64,000 nt of DNA from Nostoc sp. PCC 7524. GTDB lineage: Bacteria > Cyanobacteriota > Cyanobacteriia > Cyanobacteriales > Nostocaceae. The translations under genes and the position numbers were made by a program. The notes beneath the pieces are model-generated. The model was not told where the DNA came from, made no database searches, and saw only the letters and a list, made by a program, of their open reading frames with translations. Numbering within the stretch: position 1 is the first letter of the stretch; each line of letters opens with the position of its first letter. Shown here piece after piece: positions 35,195-44,650 of the stretch. The stretch is taken from contig NC_019684.1 of NCBI RefSeq assembly GCF_000316645.1, positions 992,001 to 1,056,000 of the forward strand, given 5' to 3'.

Positions 35195-38100
35195 TTACTC
35201 AAAAATTGATATCATTTTCTTTCCTGATTCAACATCTGTAAGTGGTTTTTTAGGCATTAATAATTTACTGAACTGAGCATATAAAGCAGGTAAAACTAAT
35301 AATGTTAAAGCTGTAGAAGTAAACAAACCTCCCAGTACCACAACAGCTAGAGGCTGGAGAATTTCTTTACCTGCACCTGTACCAATTACCAAAGGTATCA
35401 TTCCCAAAGCTGAAGTTAAAGCTGTCATTAAAATAGCCACTAAGCGTTCCATTGAACCTTCAAAAATCACTGTTCTTAAAGGCATTCCCTCAGCTAATTT
35501 ATTATTGTAGTTGTCTACTAATAAAAGTCCGTTGCGTGTGGCTACTCCAAACAGAGTAATGAACCCGACTAAGGAAGCTACAGAAATAATGCCGCCACCT
35601 AAAGCTATGGAAAATATACCGCCTACCAATGCTAAAGGTAAGTTAATCATAATCATCAGCATGGCAGAGACGGATTTAACTGCGAAGTACATTAAGACAG
35701 CAATAATTACAACTGCTAACCCTCCAAAAACCAATAAGTTTTGTGTGGCGCGTTGTTCTGATTCAAATTGACCACCATATTGAATAAAATAACCTGTGGG
35801 TAACTGAACTGATTGCTTGACCTTGGTTTGAATTTCATCAACCACAGAACCTAAATCTCGACCGGAAACATTAGCAGAAACTACAATTAAACGTGAGACA
35901 TTTTCTCGGTTAATCGTGTTGGGTCCTGTGCCATAGTCAACATTGGCGACTTGAGCTAAGGGGATTTTCTGCCCTGTGGGGGTATCAACTAACAAGTTGC
36001 GGATAATGTCTAAATTATTGCGTGCTTCTGGCTGCAACCATACTACTAAATCAAATAATTGCTGTCCTTCCAAAACTTGTGAGACAACACGCCCATTCAA
36101 AGCAGTTTCGGTCATTTCTGCTAGTTGACCTATTGTTAAACCATAGCGAGCTGCGGCTTCTCTGGAAAATTTAATTTGTACCTGCTTAATGGGGACTTGG
36201 GGTTCAAGTTGTAAGTCTACCAGTCCGGGTATATCTTTGATAGCAGCTTGTACTTCCGTCCCCATTTGACGCAGTTCGGCTAATTCTGGGCCAAAAATTT
36301 TGATAGCGATCGCACTTCTCACTCCTGATAATACCTCATCCATGCGGTGCGAAATAAAGCCGCCAATACTTGCAGCAATTCCCGGTATCTTGGCAAATTC
36401 TGCCCTTAGCTTTTCTATACTGGCTTTCCTATCTTGTAATCCCTCCTTAGTCAATTCCACATCTAAATGTCCTAAATTTACACCCCCCGCATCTGCATCA
36501 CCAGGGGCGCGTCCGGCTCGTAACTGCACTGTACTAAATCGCTTGTCATCTTTTAAAGCCTCTTGCATAGCGAACCCGACTTGATTTGTTGCTGACAGAG
36601 AACTTCCAGGATAAAGTAGCACAGCATTAACTAAAGATGGTTCTTGAAACTCAGGCAGAAATACCCTGCCCAAACTCGGTAAAATCACCAAAGAAGCGAC
36701 TAAACTAGCTCCTGCTATTGCCAAAATAATCGTCGGGAAGCGCAGAGAAAAATTTAGCAATGGTTTATAAAGTCGCTGCGATAAAGCATTTACCCAAGTA
36801 TCATCTGAGGGTAACTTGCGATGAGCTAATAAAATCGCGCACAGTGCAGGTGAAAGCGTCATGGCCACAAAGGTAGACGCAAAAATTGATACCAAATAAG
36901 CCACACCCATCGGGGCAAATATCCGCCCTTCCACACCTGTGAGTGTAAATATGGGGGCAAAGACTACGGCAATAATGACTGTAGAAAAAATCACGCTGAC
37001 TCTAACTGCAACGGAAGTATCGTAAACCACCTTAAAAGGATGCTCAGGATTACTTGAAGCTTGATTCTTGCGTAAACCCCGGTAGCAGTTTTCCATATCA
37101 ACAATTGAATCATCCACTACCGAACCGATAGCCACAGCCAAACCACCCAAGGTCATAGTATTGATTCCCTGACCCAATAAATTGAGAATCAACATCCCAA
37201 TTAAAACTGATAGGGGAATCGCGCTCAGAGTAATAATAGCTGTGCGCCAGTTCATCAAAAACATCAACAGGATGACAGCAACGATGATAGTACCATCACG
37301 GAGAGAACTGGTAACATTTTCAATAGCTGCTGCAATAAAACTTTCTTGACGAAAGGTTTCTGTCACCTTCACATCTGGGGGTAATGCTAATTTTACCTCA
37401 GCGATCGCCTTTTCAATTGCTTTAGTTACAGTCGGTGTATCATACTGCGGCTGTTTATTCACCATCACCACAATTGCAGGCTGACCATTCAGACTACCAT
37501 CACCACGCTTTAAAGCTGCCCCGATTTGCACAGATGCCACATCTTGGAGTAACACAGGCTTACCATCACGGGCTGTAATTGCCGAATTAGCCAACTGTTC
37601 AATAGAATCAACTCGTCCCAGTCCGCGAATAATAATTTCTTGTTCAGGATTAATTAAAAACCCACCAGCCGCATTCACATTAGCCGCCTTGGCTGCTGCT
37701 GTCACCTCATCCAAAGTGACATTAAATGCTTTCAACTTTCCTGGGTCAACTAAAACCTGATACTGACGGACATCACCACCATAAGCAATCACTTGCGATA
37801 CCCCAGGTACAGCCAACAGTCGGTTTGCCACATCCCTGTCAACCAAACGCCGCACTTCCATCAGTGGCGTTGTGTCAGCCGTGAAAGCATACTGCAACAC
37901 CGTCCCAATAGGTGAAGTAATCGGCGAAATTTGCGGATTTTCTACACCTTCAGGTAACTTTTCCTGCACCTGTTGCAATCGTTCCGTCACCAACTGACGA
38001 GCCTGATAAACATTAGTCCCCCACTTAAAAATCACCTTCACCACAGAAATTCCCACCGCCGACGAAGAACGTACCGTTTCCACTCCCGGCGTACCATTCA

Positions 38101-38317
38101 CAGAACTTTCAATCGGTAGAGTCACCAGTGATTCTACTTCTTCCGGTGCTAATCCTGGCGCTTCCGTTTGAATCTCAACTTGCGGCGGTGCAAAATCAGG
38201 AAACACATCCAATGGCATCTGAGTCAGATTGTAGACACCCAAAAACGTCACTACAACCGCGCCCAAAACCACCAACCACCGTTGAACAATCGACCATTTA
38301 AGGATGGCATTTAGCAT
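35195..38317 (-). CDS. heavy-metal RND efflux pump, inner-membrane protein (CusA/CzcA type)
   Basis: About 1040 residues from the ATG at 38317 (MLNAILKWSIVQRWLVV). It has typical HME-RND architecture: helix 1, a large periplasmic porter region, helices 2-6, a second periplasmic region and helices 8-12. The proton-relay/metal motif AVAIGSVVDDSIVDMENCYR near residue 400 and the N-terminal TQMPLDVFPDFAPPQVEIQTEAPG mark the metal subfamily. With CusB and an outer-membrane factor it would expel metal across both membranes. No outer-membrane (CusC/TolC) gene is present here, so a shared TolC is implied. It lies 57 bp downstream of cusB. Confidence 0.92.
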   Translation of the reverse strand: MLNAILKWSIVQRWLVVLGAVVVTFLGVYNLTQMPLDVFPDFAPPQVEIQTEAPGLAPEEVESLVTLPIESSVNGTPGVETVRSSSAVGISVVKVIFKWGTNVYQARQLVTERLQQVQEKLPEGVENPQISPITSPIGTVLQYAFTADTTPLMEVRRLVDRDVANRLLAVPGVSQVIAYGGDVRQYQVLVDPGKLKAFNVTLDEVTAAAKAANVNAAGGFLINPEQEIIIRGLGRVDSIEQLANSAITARDGKPVLLQDVASVQIGAALKRGDGSLNGQPAIVVMVNKQPQYDTPTVTKAIEKAIAEVKLALPPDVKVTETFRQESFIAAAIENVTSSLRDGTIIVAVILLMFLMNWRTAIITLSAIPLSVLIGMLILNLLGQGINTMTLGGLAVAIGSVVDDSIVDMENCYRGLRKNQASSNPEHPFKVVYDTSVAVRVSVIFSTVIIAVVFAPIFTLTGVEGRIFAPMGVAYLVSIFASTFVAMTLSPALCAILLAHRKLPSDDTWVNALSQRLYKPLLNFSLRFPTIILAIAGASLVASLVILPSLGRVFLPEFQEPSLVNAVLLYPGSSLSATNQVGFAMQEALKDDKRFSTVQLRAGRAPGDADAGGVNLGHLDVELTKEGLQDRKASIEKLRAEFAKIPGIAASIGGFISHRMDEVLSGVRSAIAIKIFGPELAELRQMGTEVQAAIKDIPGLVDLQLEPQVPIKQVQIKFSREAAARYGLTIGQLAEMTETALNGRVVSQVLEGQQLFDLVVWLQPEARNNLDIIRNLLVDTPTGQKIPLAQVANVDYGTGPNTINRENVSRLIVVSANVSGRDLGSVVDEIQTKVKQSVQLPTGYFIQYGGQFESEQRATQNLLVFGGLAVVIIAVLMYFAVKSVSAMLMIMINLPLALVGGIFSIALGGGIISVASLVGFITLFGVATRNGLLLVDNYNNKLAEGMPLRTVIFEGSMERLVAILMTALTSALGMIPLVIGTGAGKEILQPLAVVVLGGLFTSTALTLLVLPALYAQFSKLLMPKKPLTDVESGKKMISIFE

Positions 38318-38374
38318 TGACAAACTCCAGACACCAGAATTGCAGAAAGGCAAAGGGCAGAAGGTAAAAATGGT

Positions 38375-40000
38375 TTACCCCTGATAATCTTCTTGTTTGC
38401 CATTTTTCAGGCTGGATTCAGCAAGTGGTTGATGTTGAGCGTTATGCTCAAAATGAGTTTCCATTTCATACCCAAAAATCGGTGCTGGAGATAACTGAGA
38501 TTTAGCCCGCCGACTAGACCAAACAGCACCTCCAACAAAAGCTACTGTAGTTAATAAACTTCCTCCGCCAATGCCTAATAACCATAGTGGTACAGGCAAC
38601 TGAGATGTTACTGCTGTAGTAGTTTCTCCGTGTTCATGTTCGGCTGTACTAGATTTACTATCCCCTCGTAATGACTGCGCGTACAATTGCGGCGCACGCT
38701 GAGTCACCACTAAATCTCCCTCAAATAAACCCGTCTTCACCTCCACCATATCCCCAGAGGTTTGGCCCAAAGTCACATCCACTGCTTGATAAGCGTTACC
38801 GTTTTGGATATAAACCTGTTGCTTACCATTGACATCAACAATGGCTGTAGTGGGAATAGCTAACATTGGTGATGATGTTTGGTCTGTGAGAACTTCCAAT
38901 TGTGCAAACATTCCTGGTTTCAGGACACCACCAGGATTATTGATTTCTGCTTTCACTGGTATAGTTCGCGTCTCCCCTACTACCACCGAATCAATCACAG
39001 TAATCCGCCCTGTAAATGTGCGGTCAGGTAAAGCAGCGATTTTGACATTAACCCGTTGACTTTGGCGAACTTTATCTAAATCTTTTTCATAAATATTAGC
39101 TGTAGCAAACACCCGACTATCATTAACAATCGTCATTAATTTGCCACCTGCATCATTGAAGGTTTGACCGATAGTAGCTTCTCTATCTGCCACCTTACCG
39201 ACAATTGGGGCTGTAACTGTCACAAGTCCTTTGTTATTACTACGGATGCCTAGTTGTTGCAAGCGAGTTTCATAGTTTGTACTGCTGAGACTAATGCGAG
39301 ACTTAGCGACGGTGACAGCCGCCTGGGCGCGTTTGAGTTGATTTTCTGCGGCGATAACTTCCCGCCGACTATTAGCTTGAGTAAGTTGTGCTTTCGCCTG
39401 TGCTAGCTGAGTTTGAGATTCTAAAGCATTACGTTGGGGTAACGCGCCAGCCTCAGCTAAATCTTTGTCTTGATTATATTTTTCTTGAGCAAATGCTAAT
39501 TGACTTTCAGCTTCGGCAATTTCCGCAGCCGCAATTTGTTGATAGCGTTGATAGTTTTGTTGCGCTAACTTTAAATCTGCTAAAGCTTGTTGTAAATCTG
39601 CTTGACTTTGGGCTAGTTTCTCTTGTGACTCTACACGCAGTGCAACTAAATCTGGACTGGTAACAACAGCAACGGGTTGACCTTTCTTGACTACACTACC
39701 CGGTTCTACTAATAACTCAACTACTTTTGCCCCTGGAATGGGTGTAGTAACTTCCGCTTGTTGACTAGGTAGGGTTTCTATTTGACCTGTAGTTTTGATG
39801 CTAATAGTCAATGGCTGTAGTTTGACCGGTGCAACTTTTATCCCTAACCTTTGAGCAGTTTCAGTATCTACTTGAACCGAAGTATTAGCAGAGGCTTCAC
39901 CACCTCCCTGAAATTCATTTCCGTGTCCAGCATGGGCTAGAACTACTGCGGGACTTACCATGAGTAGTAAGCCTGCTAGTGTACTATAGACACTACGCAT
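38375..40000 (-). CDS. RND efflux periplasmic adaptor (CusB type)
   Basis: About 541 residues from the ATG at 40000 (MRSVYSTLAGLLLMVSP), with a signal peptide ending around residue 25 and a histidine-containing mature start (HAGHGNE). A barrel-sandwich half (GQIETLPSQQAEVTTPIPG, VEPGSVVKKGQPVAVV), a long alpha-helical hairpin (about 120-260, Ala/Gln-rich coiled coil), the second lipoyl half (VTVTAPIVGKVADREATIGQ) and a beta-barrel follow. A C-terminal membrane helix near 490-510 and a His-rich tail are unusual additions. It is co-transcribed with cusA downstream and divergent from the regulator gene. Confidence 0.9.
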   Translation of the reverse strand: MRSVYSTLAGLLLMVSPAVVLAHAGHGNEFQGGGEASANTSVQVDTETAQRLGIKVAPVKLQPLTISIKTTGQIETLPSQQAEVTTPIPGAKVVELLVEPGSVVKKGQPVAVVTSPDLVALRVESQEKLAQSQADLQQALADLKLAQQNYQRYQQIAAAEIAEAESQLAFAQEKYNQDKDLAEAGALPQRNALESQTQLAQAKAQLTQANSRREVIAAENQLKRAQAAVTVAKSRISLSSTNYETRLQQLGIRSNNKGLVTVTAPIVGKVADREATIGQTFNDAGGKLMTIVNDSRVFATANIYEKDLDKVRQSQRVNVKIAALPDRTFTGRITVIDSVVVGETRTIPVKAEINNPGGVLKPGMFAQLEVLTDQTSSPMLAIPTTAIVDVNGKQQVYIQNGNAYQAVDVTLGQTSGDMVEVKTGLFEGDLVVTQRAPQLYAQSLRGDSKSSTAEHEHGETTTAVTSQLPVPLWLLGIGGGSLLTTVAFVGGAVWSSRRAKSQLSPAPIFGYEMETHFEHNAQHQPLAESSLKNGKQEDYQG

Positions 40001-40105
40001 AATTAAAAGTGTTTGGCATCGCAGAGAGTGTGACATCGCTATCAGAAATCCTGAATTACGGGGAAAGGGGATGTGCTATACCTCATCCCAGTGTTTCACC
40101 TCAAA

Positions 40106-40124
40106 ATGAAATTAGGATGAAATT
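40106..40124. promoter_or_regulatory. direct-repeat box 2 of a response regulator (predicted)
   Basis: ATGAAATT-AGG-ATGAAATT: two identical 8-bp half-sites, 11 bp apart, in the 193-bp divergent region between cusB and the response-regulator gene. It matches box 1 at 30916-30934. Likely bound by the OmpR-type regulator encoded at 40194. Confidence 0.65.
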
Positions 40125-40193
40125 GAGTAGAGATTTTTTGTGTTGTCACAGAGACAGGAATAAAAAGTTACCAAATGAGAAAATATTAAGTTT

Positions 40194-40898
40194 ATGCGTG
40201 TTTTATTAGTCGAGGATGAACCAGATTTGGGTATTGCTATTAAGCGAACTCTTACCCAACAGAAATATTTGGTTGATTTGGTAATGAATGGTGATGAGGC
40301 TTGGGCATATTTAGAAAGTAGTTGGACACAATACACATTAGCTATTTTTGATTGGATGATTCCCGGTATTTCTGGGTTGGAATTATGTAAAAAATTACGT
40401 TATCGCCATAATCCTCTGCCTGTATTAATGCTCACAGCTAAAGACAGCATGGAAGATAAAGTTATGGGGTTAGATGCTGGTGCTGATGATTATTTAGTCA
40501 AACCATTTGGCATGGCGGAATTGTTAGCAAGATTGCGGGCTTTGCAAAGGCGATCGCCTCAATTTCAGCCCCAGGAATTAACTGTAGGAAATCTCACTTT
40601 AGAGTATGGCAATAGTAAAGTGATCAGTAAAGATGCTATAGGAAATAAACAGGAAATTACTTTAACTAATAAAGAATTCCAACTCCTAGAATATTTCATG
40701 AAACACCCCAATCAAATAGTGACTTCTGAACAACTCCGCTATCAACTTTGGGAAGTAAACTCAGAACCTGTTAGTAATGTAGTGGCAGCACAAGTCAGGT
40801 TACTACGGCGCAAGTTAGCTAATAGTGGCTGTGAAAATATGATTGAAACATTACATGGTATGGGATATAGACTAAATCTCACTCATGAATCAAAATAA
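40194..40898 (+). CDS. OmpR/PhoB-type response regulator (RppA/NrsR/CopR-like)
   Basis: 234 residues. The receiver domain (1-115) has the acidic pair EDE at 7-9, the phospho-acceptor Asp in [13 protein letters not shown] near 51 and the conserved Lys in DDYLVKPFG near 102. The DNA-binding winged helix (about 130-230) has [20 protein letters not shown] and [12 protein letters not shown] followed by GMGYRL. It resembles cyanobacterial metal-sensing regulators. The kinase gene overlaps its last codons by 14 bp, so they form one operon. Being divergent from cusBA, it probably controls both directions. Confidence 0.92.
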   Translation: MRVLLVEDEPDLGIAIKRTLTQQKYLVDLVMNGDEAWAYLESSWTQYTLAIFDWMIPGISGLELCKKLRYRHNPLPVLMLTAKDSMEDKVMGLDAGADDYLVKPFGMAELLARLRALQRRSPQFQPQELTVGNLTLEYGNSKVISKDAIGNKQEITLTNKEFQLLEYFMKHPNQIVTSEQLRYQLWEVNSEPVSNVVAAQVRLLRRKLANSGCENMIETLHGMGYRLNLTHESK

Positions 40899-42240
40899 AT
40901 TATTTCAGCGCACCCGTCTACAGTTGGCGTTTTGGTATGCGCTGGTGATGGCTGTAATTTTAAGTCTTTGTGGAATTGGTATTTATAAAGCTGTGTCTCA
41001 TGCTCATTGGATGACATTAGACCAAGAAATAGAATCAGTAGCAGGAACATTGCATGATACTATTGAACTAAAATTGCAACAACCCGGTCAATTAGAACCA
41101 GTCATAAAAACACTTTTACCCAATATTTGCATAGTAGAAACAAGATGTATTTCAGAGTCAATAAATTCTCAACGTCATACCCTCAGTGCCATTCACCAAG
41201 GACATTATTATGTACGTTTTTTTGATAAAAATGGACGATTAATAGCCACAGCAGGTGCTTATCCACAAGGATTCTCATCAGAATTTAATCAAGAATTATG
41301 GCAAACTCTCAAAGATAGAAAAGGAAAGGTTTATCACCAAATTTCTTTAACATTGCATACCCAAAATAATCGTGATTGGGGTTATCTTCAAGTCGGGCGG
41401 AGTATTGAAGATTTCAGTAATTATTTAGATGCAGTTAAAATAACTTTAGGGTTGGGTTCGCCAATTGTGATTGGTTTAGTTGGTTTTGCTAGCTGGTGGT
41501 TAGCAGGATTAGCAATGCAACCAATTTATAAATCATACAGACAAGTTCAGCAATTTACAGCAGATGCAGCCCACGAATTACGCACACCGTTAGCAGCAAC
41601 TCAAGCAACTGTAGAATCAGCACTTTTAATGTCACAACTGGATGAATTAGAGGCGCGGGAAATTTTACAAACTATACAACGTCAAAATCAACGCCTGACT
41701 AATCTGGTAGCAGATTTATTATTACTATCTCGCTTAGATCGTCAACCTGTCCCAATACTGCGTGAAATTTGTTGTTTAAATGATATTATTAGCGACTTAA
41801 TAGAAGAGTTTGCCGCATTAGCGATCGCCACAAAAGTCACCCTCAAATCTCAGATTCCGGTGTCTGCTCCTGTCAATATTATTGGTAATCAAGACCAGCT
41901 TTATCGTTTGATTTCTAACTTAATTATCAATGCCATTCAATACACGCCATCAGGTGGTGAAGTAACGGTTTGTTTAAACCGTAGTGAACACTATGCTGTG
42001 ATTCAAATTCAAGATACAGGTATTGGGATTCCCCAATCAGAATTATCGCGGATTTTTGATCGCTTTTATCGAGTGCATAGCGATCGCTCTCGTAAAACTG
42101 GCGGTTCTGGATTAGGACTCGCGATCGCTCAAGCAATTGTCCAAGCACACCACGGTAGCATAGATGTACAGAGTAAATTAGATCAAGGCAGTATTTTTAC
42201 GATTAAGTTACCCCATAAGTCTGAGGAAGTACAAACATAA
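40885..42240 (+). CDS. membrane sensor histidine kinase of the metal island
   Basis: 451 residues: helix 1 (about 12-33), a periplasmic sensor of about 140 residues with two cysteines ([12 protein letters not shown]) and scattered His, helix 2 (about 185-207), then HisKA with the phospho-His in [14 protein letters not shown] near 229-242 and the ATPase boxes [11 protein letters not shown] (N), DTGIGIP (G1) and [10 protein letters not shown] (G2). It is of the RppB/NrsS/CopS type and likely senses periplasmic metal and phosphorylates the regulator upstream, with which it overlaps by 14 bp. It converges on the dndD-like gene with 6 bp between stops. Confidence 0.92.
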   Translation: MNQNKLFQRTRLQLAFWYALVMAVILSLCGIGIYKAVSHAHWMTLDQEIESVAGTLHDTIELKLQQPGQLEPVIKTLLPNICIVETRCISESINSQRHTLSAIHQGHYYVRFFDKNGRLIATAGAYPQGFSSEFNQELWQTLKDRKGKVYHQISLTLHTQNNRDWGYLQVGRSIEDFSNYLDAVKITLGLGSPIVIGLVGFASWWLAGLAMQPIYKSYRQVQQFTADAAHELRTPLAATQATVESALLMSQLDELEAREILQTIQRQNQRLTNLVADLLLLSRLDRQPVPILREICCLNDIISDLIEEFAALAIATKVTLKSQIPVSAPVNIIGNQDQLYRLISNLIINAIQYTPSGGEVTVCLNRSEHYAVIQIQDTGIGIPQSELSRIFDRFYRVHSDRSRKTGGSGLGLAIAQAIVQAHHGSIDVQSKLDQGSIFTIKLPHKSEEVQT

Positions 42241-42246
42241 AAGCCT

Positions 42247-44232
42247 TTACCAGAAATACCCAGGTTCTATAGTAGTTTGGCGGGTAGAGGAGTCATATTT
42301 GAGAAGATATTCACGGGCGATCGCTTCGTTTTGGCGCAGGGTTTCTACTTCTGGTTTGCCGATTTCCGTATCGGTAGAAAGTAAAATGACTTGATGACTG
42401 GCGGCGGGAAAATAACGTTCTACTAAGTTGTTGCGGTGGGAGGAGTCGAGTCTGCCAAGGGGTGTGTCAATCGCTACAGGCAAGCGGCGGCCGGAAACTT
42501 TGGCGAGTCCCCAAAGGAATGCGATCGCCAGTAGTTGTTTTTCCCCGGCTGACAGGCGATGTTTGGGTACTGGTTTACTTTTCAAATCATAAAGCGACAG
42601 GCTGAAAGTTTCAGTATCTATGGCGATACGATGCACCAAATCAGATTTATGTAATAAATAGAGGAAACAATTCTTGACTTCTTCCTCTAATTTATTAAGT
42701 TTTCTCAGAGTTAACTTTTCCCGAAAAGTCTTCAGAGTTTCTTGAACTCTCGTCACAGAATTAATCAGATGTTCTCGATTTTTGTAATCAATATTTTTAT
42801 CTGTATATTCTTTTAACTCTTTCTTAGTCTGTTCAATAATATTTCCTAAGACTGTGAGTTTGTATTGAGTTGTTTCATAATTAGCTTTAGCTTCCGCCAG
42901 TTGATTTTGAGCTAATTTCACAGCATCCTGTAGCTTTTTATAAGCTTCTGGTTCGGCTGCTGTTTGTACTTGTCTTTCTAAAGTAATAATTTCTTCTTCC
43001 ATATTTTTGAGAATATCTAACTGTTGCCTTAGAGAATTTTGGATATTTTTTAAATGATATTTAGCATTATCTAATTGACTTAAACTTTCTTCGTCAGCGA
43101 GTAACCAGGGAGATTCAGCTTGTGCATAACCTGTATATAAATTATCCACATCTTCAGCTAAAAAAGACTGAATTTTATCAACTTGTTCCCCTGGCATAGC
43201 TAAGTTACTTAGCCAATCAATCAAGCGTTTATCTCGCTCTAAAATTACATCTCTCGCTAATTGTACTTGTTGATAACGAAATTCTTTTTCCCCTTGTGCT
43301 TGTACCTGACTCAGTAACTTAGAAATAAATGCCAACGGTAAGATATCAGTAGCCAACTCAGACATTGACTGCCGAATTTTTTCGGCGGCGGCGATTTTTT
43401 CATTTTTGAGCCTTTCTAGTTGATTGCGTTCAGCCGCAATCTTACCACCTTCGGAAATAAATCTATCTAAAGCTTCTTGCTGATTAGTTTCTAACTCTTC
43501 TAGTTTGTTCTTAATAATTGCTAATTTTTCTTCTAAAGCTTGGTATTCTTCTTGCTGCTGTTGTAACCTTTGCTCAATTGCTTCTAAGTTAGCTAAATCT
43601 TTTGTATTAGCAATCTCTTTCCGTTTACGGTTGACTAAAATATCTAAATCAACTGCTAATTTATCTGCTAACTCTAGTCCTAAAAGTCCGCGAATGGCTT
43701 CAATTACGATTTGCGGTGGTGTCTCTTGTTCTGCAAGTTCTTTAACTTGTTCGCCATCAAACAAAAATAAGTTAGAAATCCCTAATGGCAGAATATTTTC
43801 TATATAGTCATCCCAAATATTAGACAGAGAATCAACTGGCCAAGTATCATCATCACCTAAAATTCCCAGTGCATCTTTACCGTCTTTCGGGTTTTTTTCC
43901 CAAACTCGAACAATACGATATCTTATTGGTTTGTCATCTTCAATATGTTCAAATAGTAATTCAATACGTGTTTTTTCAAAAGGGTCAGTGTTACTGTTAA
44001 CGCATTGAGTTAAAAAATCAGCATAACTCAAGTTACCACGAGTAGAACATTGGGCGCGTTGTCCATATAAAGCTAGGCGTATCGCATCCATGAGGGTGGT
44101 TTTTCCACCACCATTCATCCCACCTAATAGGATAATTGGATGATGTTCTTCGTTTTTCCTGGGGTCAAGATTGATTACTTGTTTCCCGGCGTAGGGACCA
44201 AAATTTTGTAATATGATTTCTAGAAATATCAT
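42247..44232 (-). CDS. dndD: DndD-like SMC/Rad50-type ATPase, isolated
   Basis: 661 residues, the usual length of DndD. Walker A GGMNGGGKTTLMDAIRLALYG (residues 37-57) is followed by the family-specific QCSTRGNLSYADFLTQCVN. Long coiled-coil regions (about 205-290 and 395-520) form the SMC-like arms. The C-terminal signature LSAGEKQLLAIAFLWGL near 570 and Walker B PVAIDTPLGRLDS near 595 complete the ATPase head. In DNA phosphorothioation, DndD works with DndC and DndE to put sulfur into the DNA backbone. No dndB, C or E is in the window, and the upstream side is a MITE, so this is either an orphan or a part separated from its cluster. Confidence 0.85.
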   Translation of the reverse strand: MIFLEIILQNFGPYAGKQVINLDPRKNEEHHPIILLGGMNGGGKTTLMDAIRLALYGQRAQCSTRGNLSYADFLTQCVNSNTDPFEKTRIELLFEHIEDDKPIRYRIVRVWEKNPKDGKDALGILGDDDTWPVDSLSNIWDDYIENILPLGISNLFLFDGEQVKELAEQETPPQIVIEAIRGLLGLELADKLAVDLDILVNRKRKEIANTKDLANLEAIEQRLQQQQEEYQALEEKLAIIKNKLEELETNQQEALDRFISEGGKIAAERNQLERLKNEKIAAAEKIRQSMSELATDILPLAFISKLLSQVQAQGEKEFRYQQVQLARDVILERDKRLIDWLSNLAMPGEQVDKIQSFLAEDVDNLYTGYAQAESPWLLADEESLSQLDNAKYHLKNIQNSLRQQLDILKNMEEEIITLERQVQTAAEPEAYKKLQDAVKLAQNQLAEAKANYETTQYKLTVLGNIIEQTKKELKEYTDKNIDYKNREHLINSVTRVQETLKTFREKLTLRKLNKLEEEVKNCFLYLLHKSDLVHRIAIDTETFSLSLYDLKSKPVPKHRLSAGEKQLLAIAFLWGLAKVSGRRLPVAIDTPLGRLDSSHRNNLVERYFPAASHQVILLSTDTEIGKPEVETLRQNEAIAREYLLKYDSSTRQTTIEPGYFW

Positions 44233-44272
44233 TTGTTTTTAAGAATTAAGAATAGAATTTGATTTATTAAGG

Positions 44273-44430
44273 CTAAGATGATTTCTGGAAACTTTTTAGT
44301 GTTGTATTCGAGATTTGTAGATCCCCCTAAATCCCCCTTAAAAAGGGGGACTTTAAGAGATTTTCCCCCCTTTTTAAGGGGGGTTAGGGGGGATCAGACG
44401 AAATATAATACTTCCCCGACATCCTCTAAG
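44273..44430. mobile_element. MITE, second copy type (about 158 bp)
   Basis: The interior (44320-44395) is the same C-run/G-run palindrome bounded by GATC as in the MITE at 4747-4915. The outer ends are imperfect inverted repeats: TAAGATGATTTCTGGAAACT at the left and, inverted, TTAGAGGATGTCGGGGAAGT at the right, matching at 14 of 20. It is a more diverged member of the same family. Confidence 0.75.
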
Positions 44431-44597
44431 GCTTTACTCCAAACTTATAATTGTAAACCACAGAGGCACGGAGACACAGAGAAAATTTATAGCAGTCGCC
44501 ATCTAGATTAGGACATCCAGCAATCATAGAACCGTTACACTAAGAGGCTTTGCAATCTGTCACCTGTCACCTACTATAGTTTTATATTTCCATGAAA

Positions 44598-44626
44598 AAG
44601 TGGTTCTGTAGTTAACAGAACCACTT
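44598..44626 (-). terminator. rho-independent terminator of acsF
   Basis: Perfect 12-bp stem AAGTGGTTCTGT / ACAGAACCACTT with a 5-nt loop. On the minus strand it is followed by a T-run. It lies 25 bp after the acsF stop. Confidence 0.88.
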
Positions 44627-44650
44627 AATTTATTGTATAAATTTGATGAT

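Larger units (their letters stand above)
44233..44650. other. intergenic region with MITE and acsF terminator
   Basis: 418 bp between the dndD-like gene and acsF. It contains a MITE (44273-44430) and a rho-independent terminator (44598-44626); nothing coding is seen. Confidence 0.7.

Noticed and set aside
34921..35202. 93-codon open frame encoding NATPDIV-like repeats
   Set aside because: It follows only from the 21-bp repeat unit being a multiple of three; the opposite strand is open too. No ribosome-binding site, signal or family is seen.
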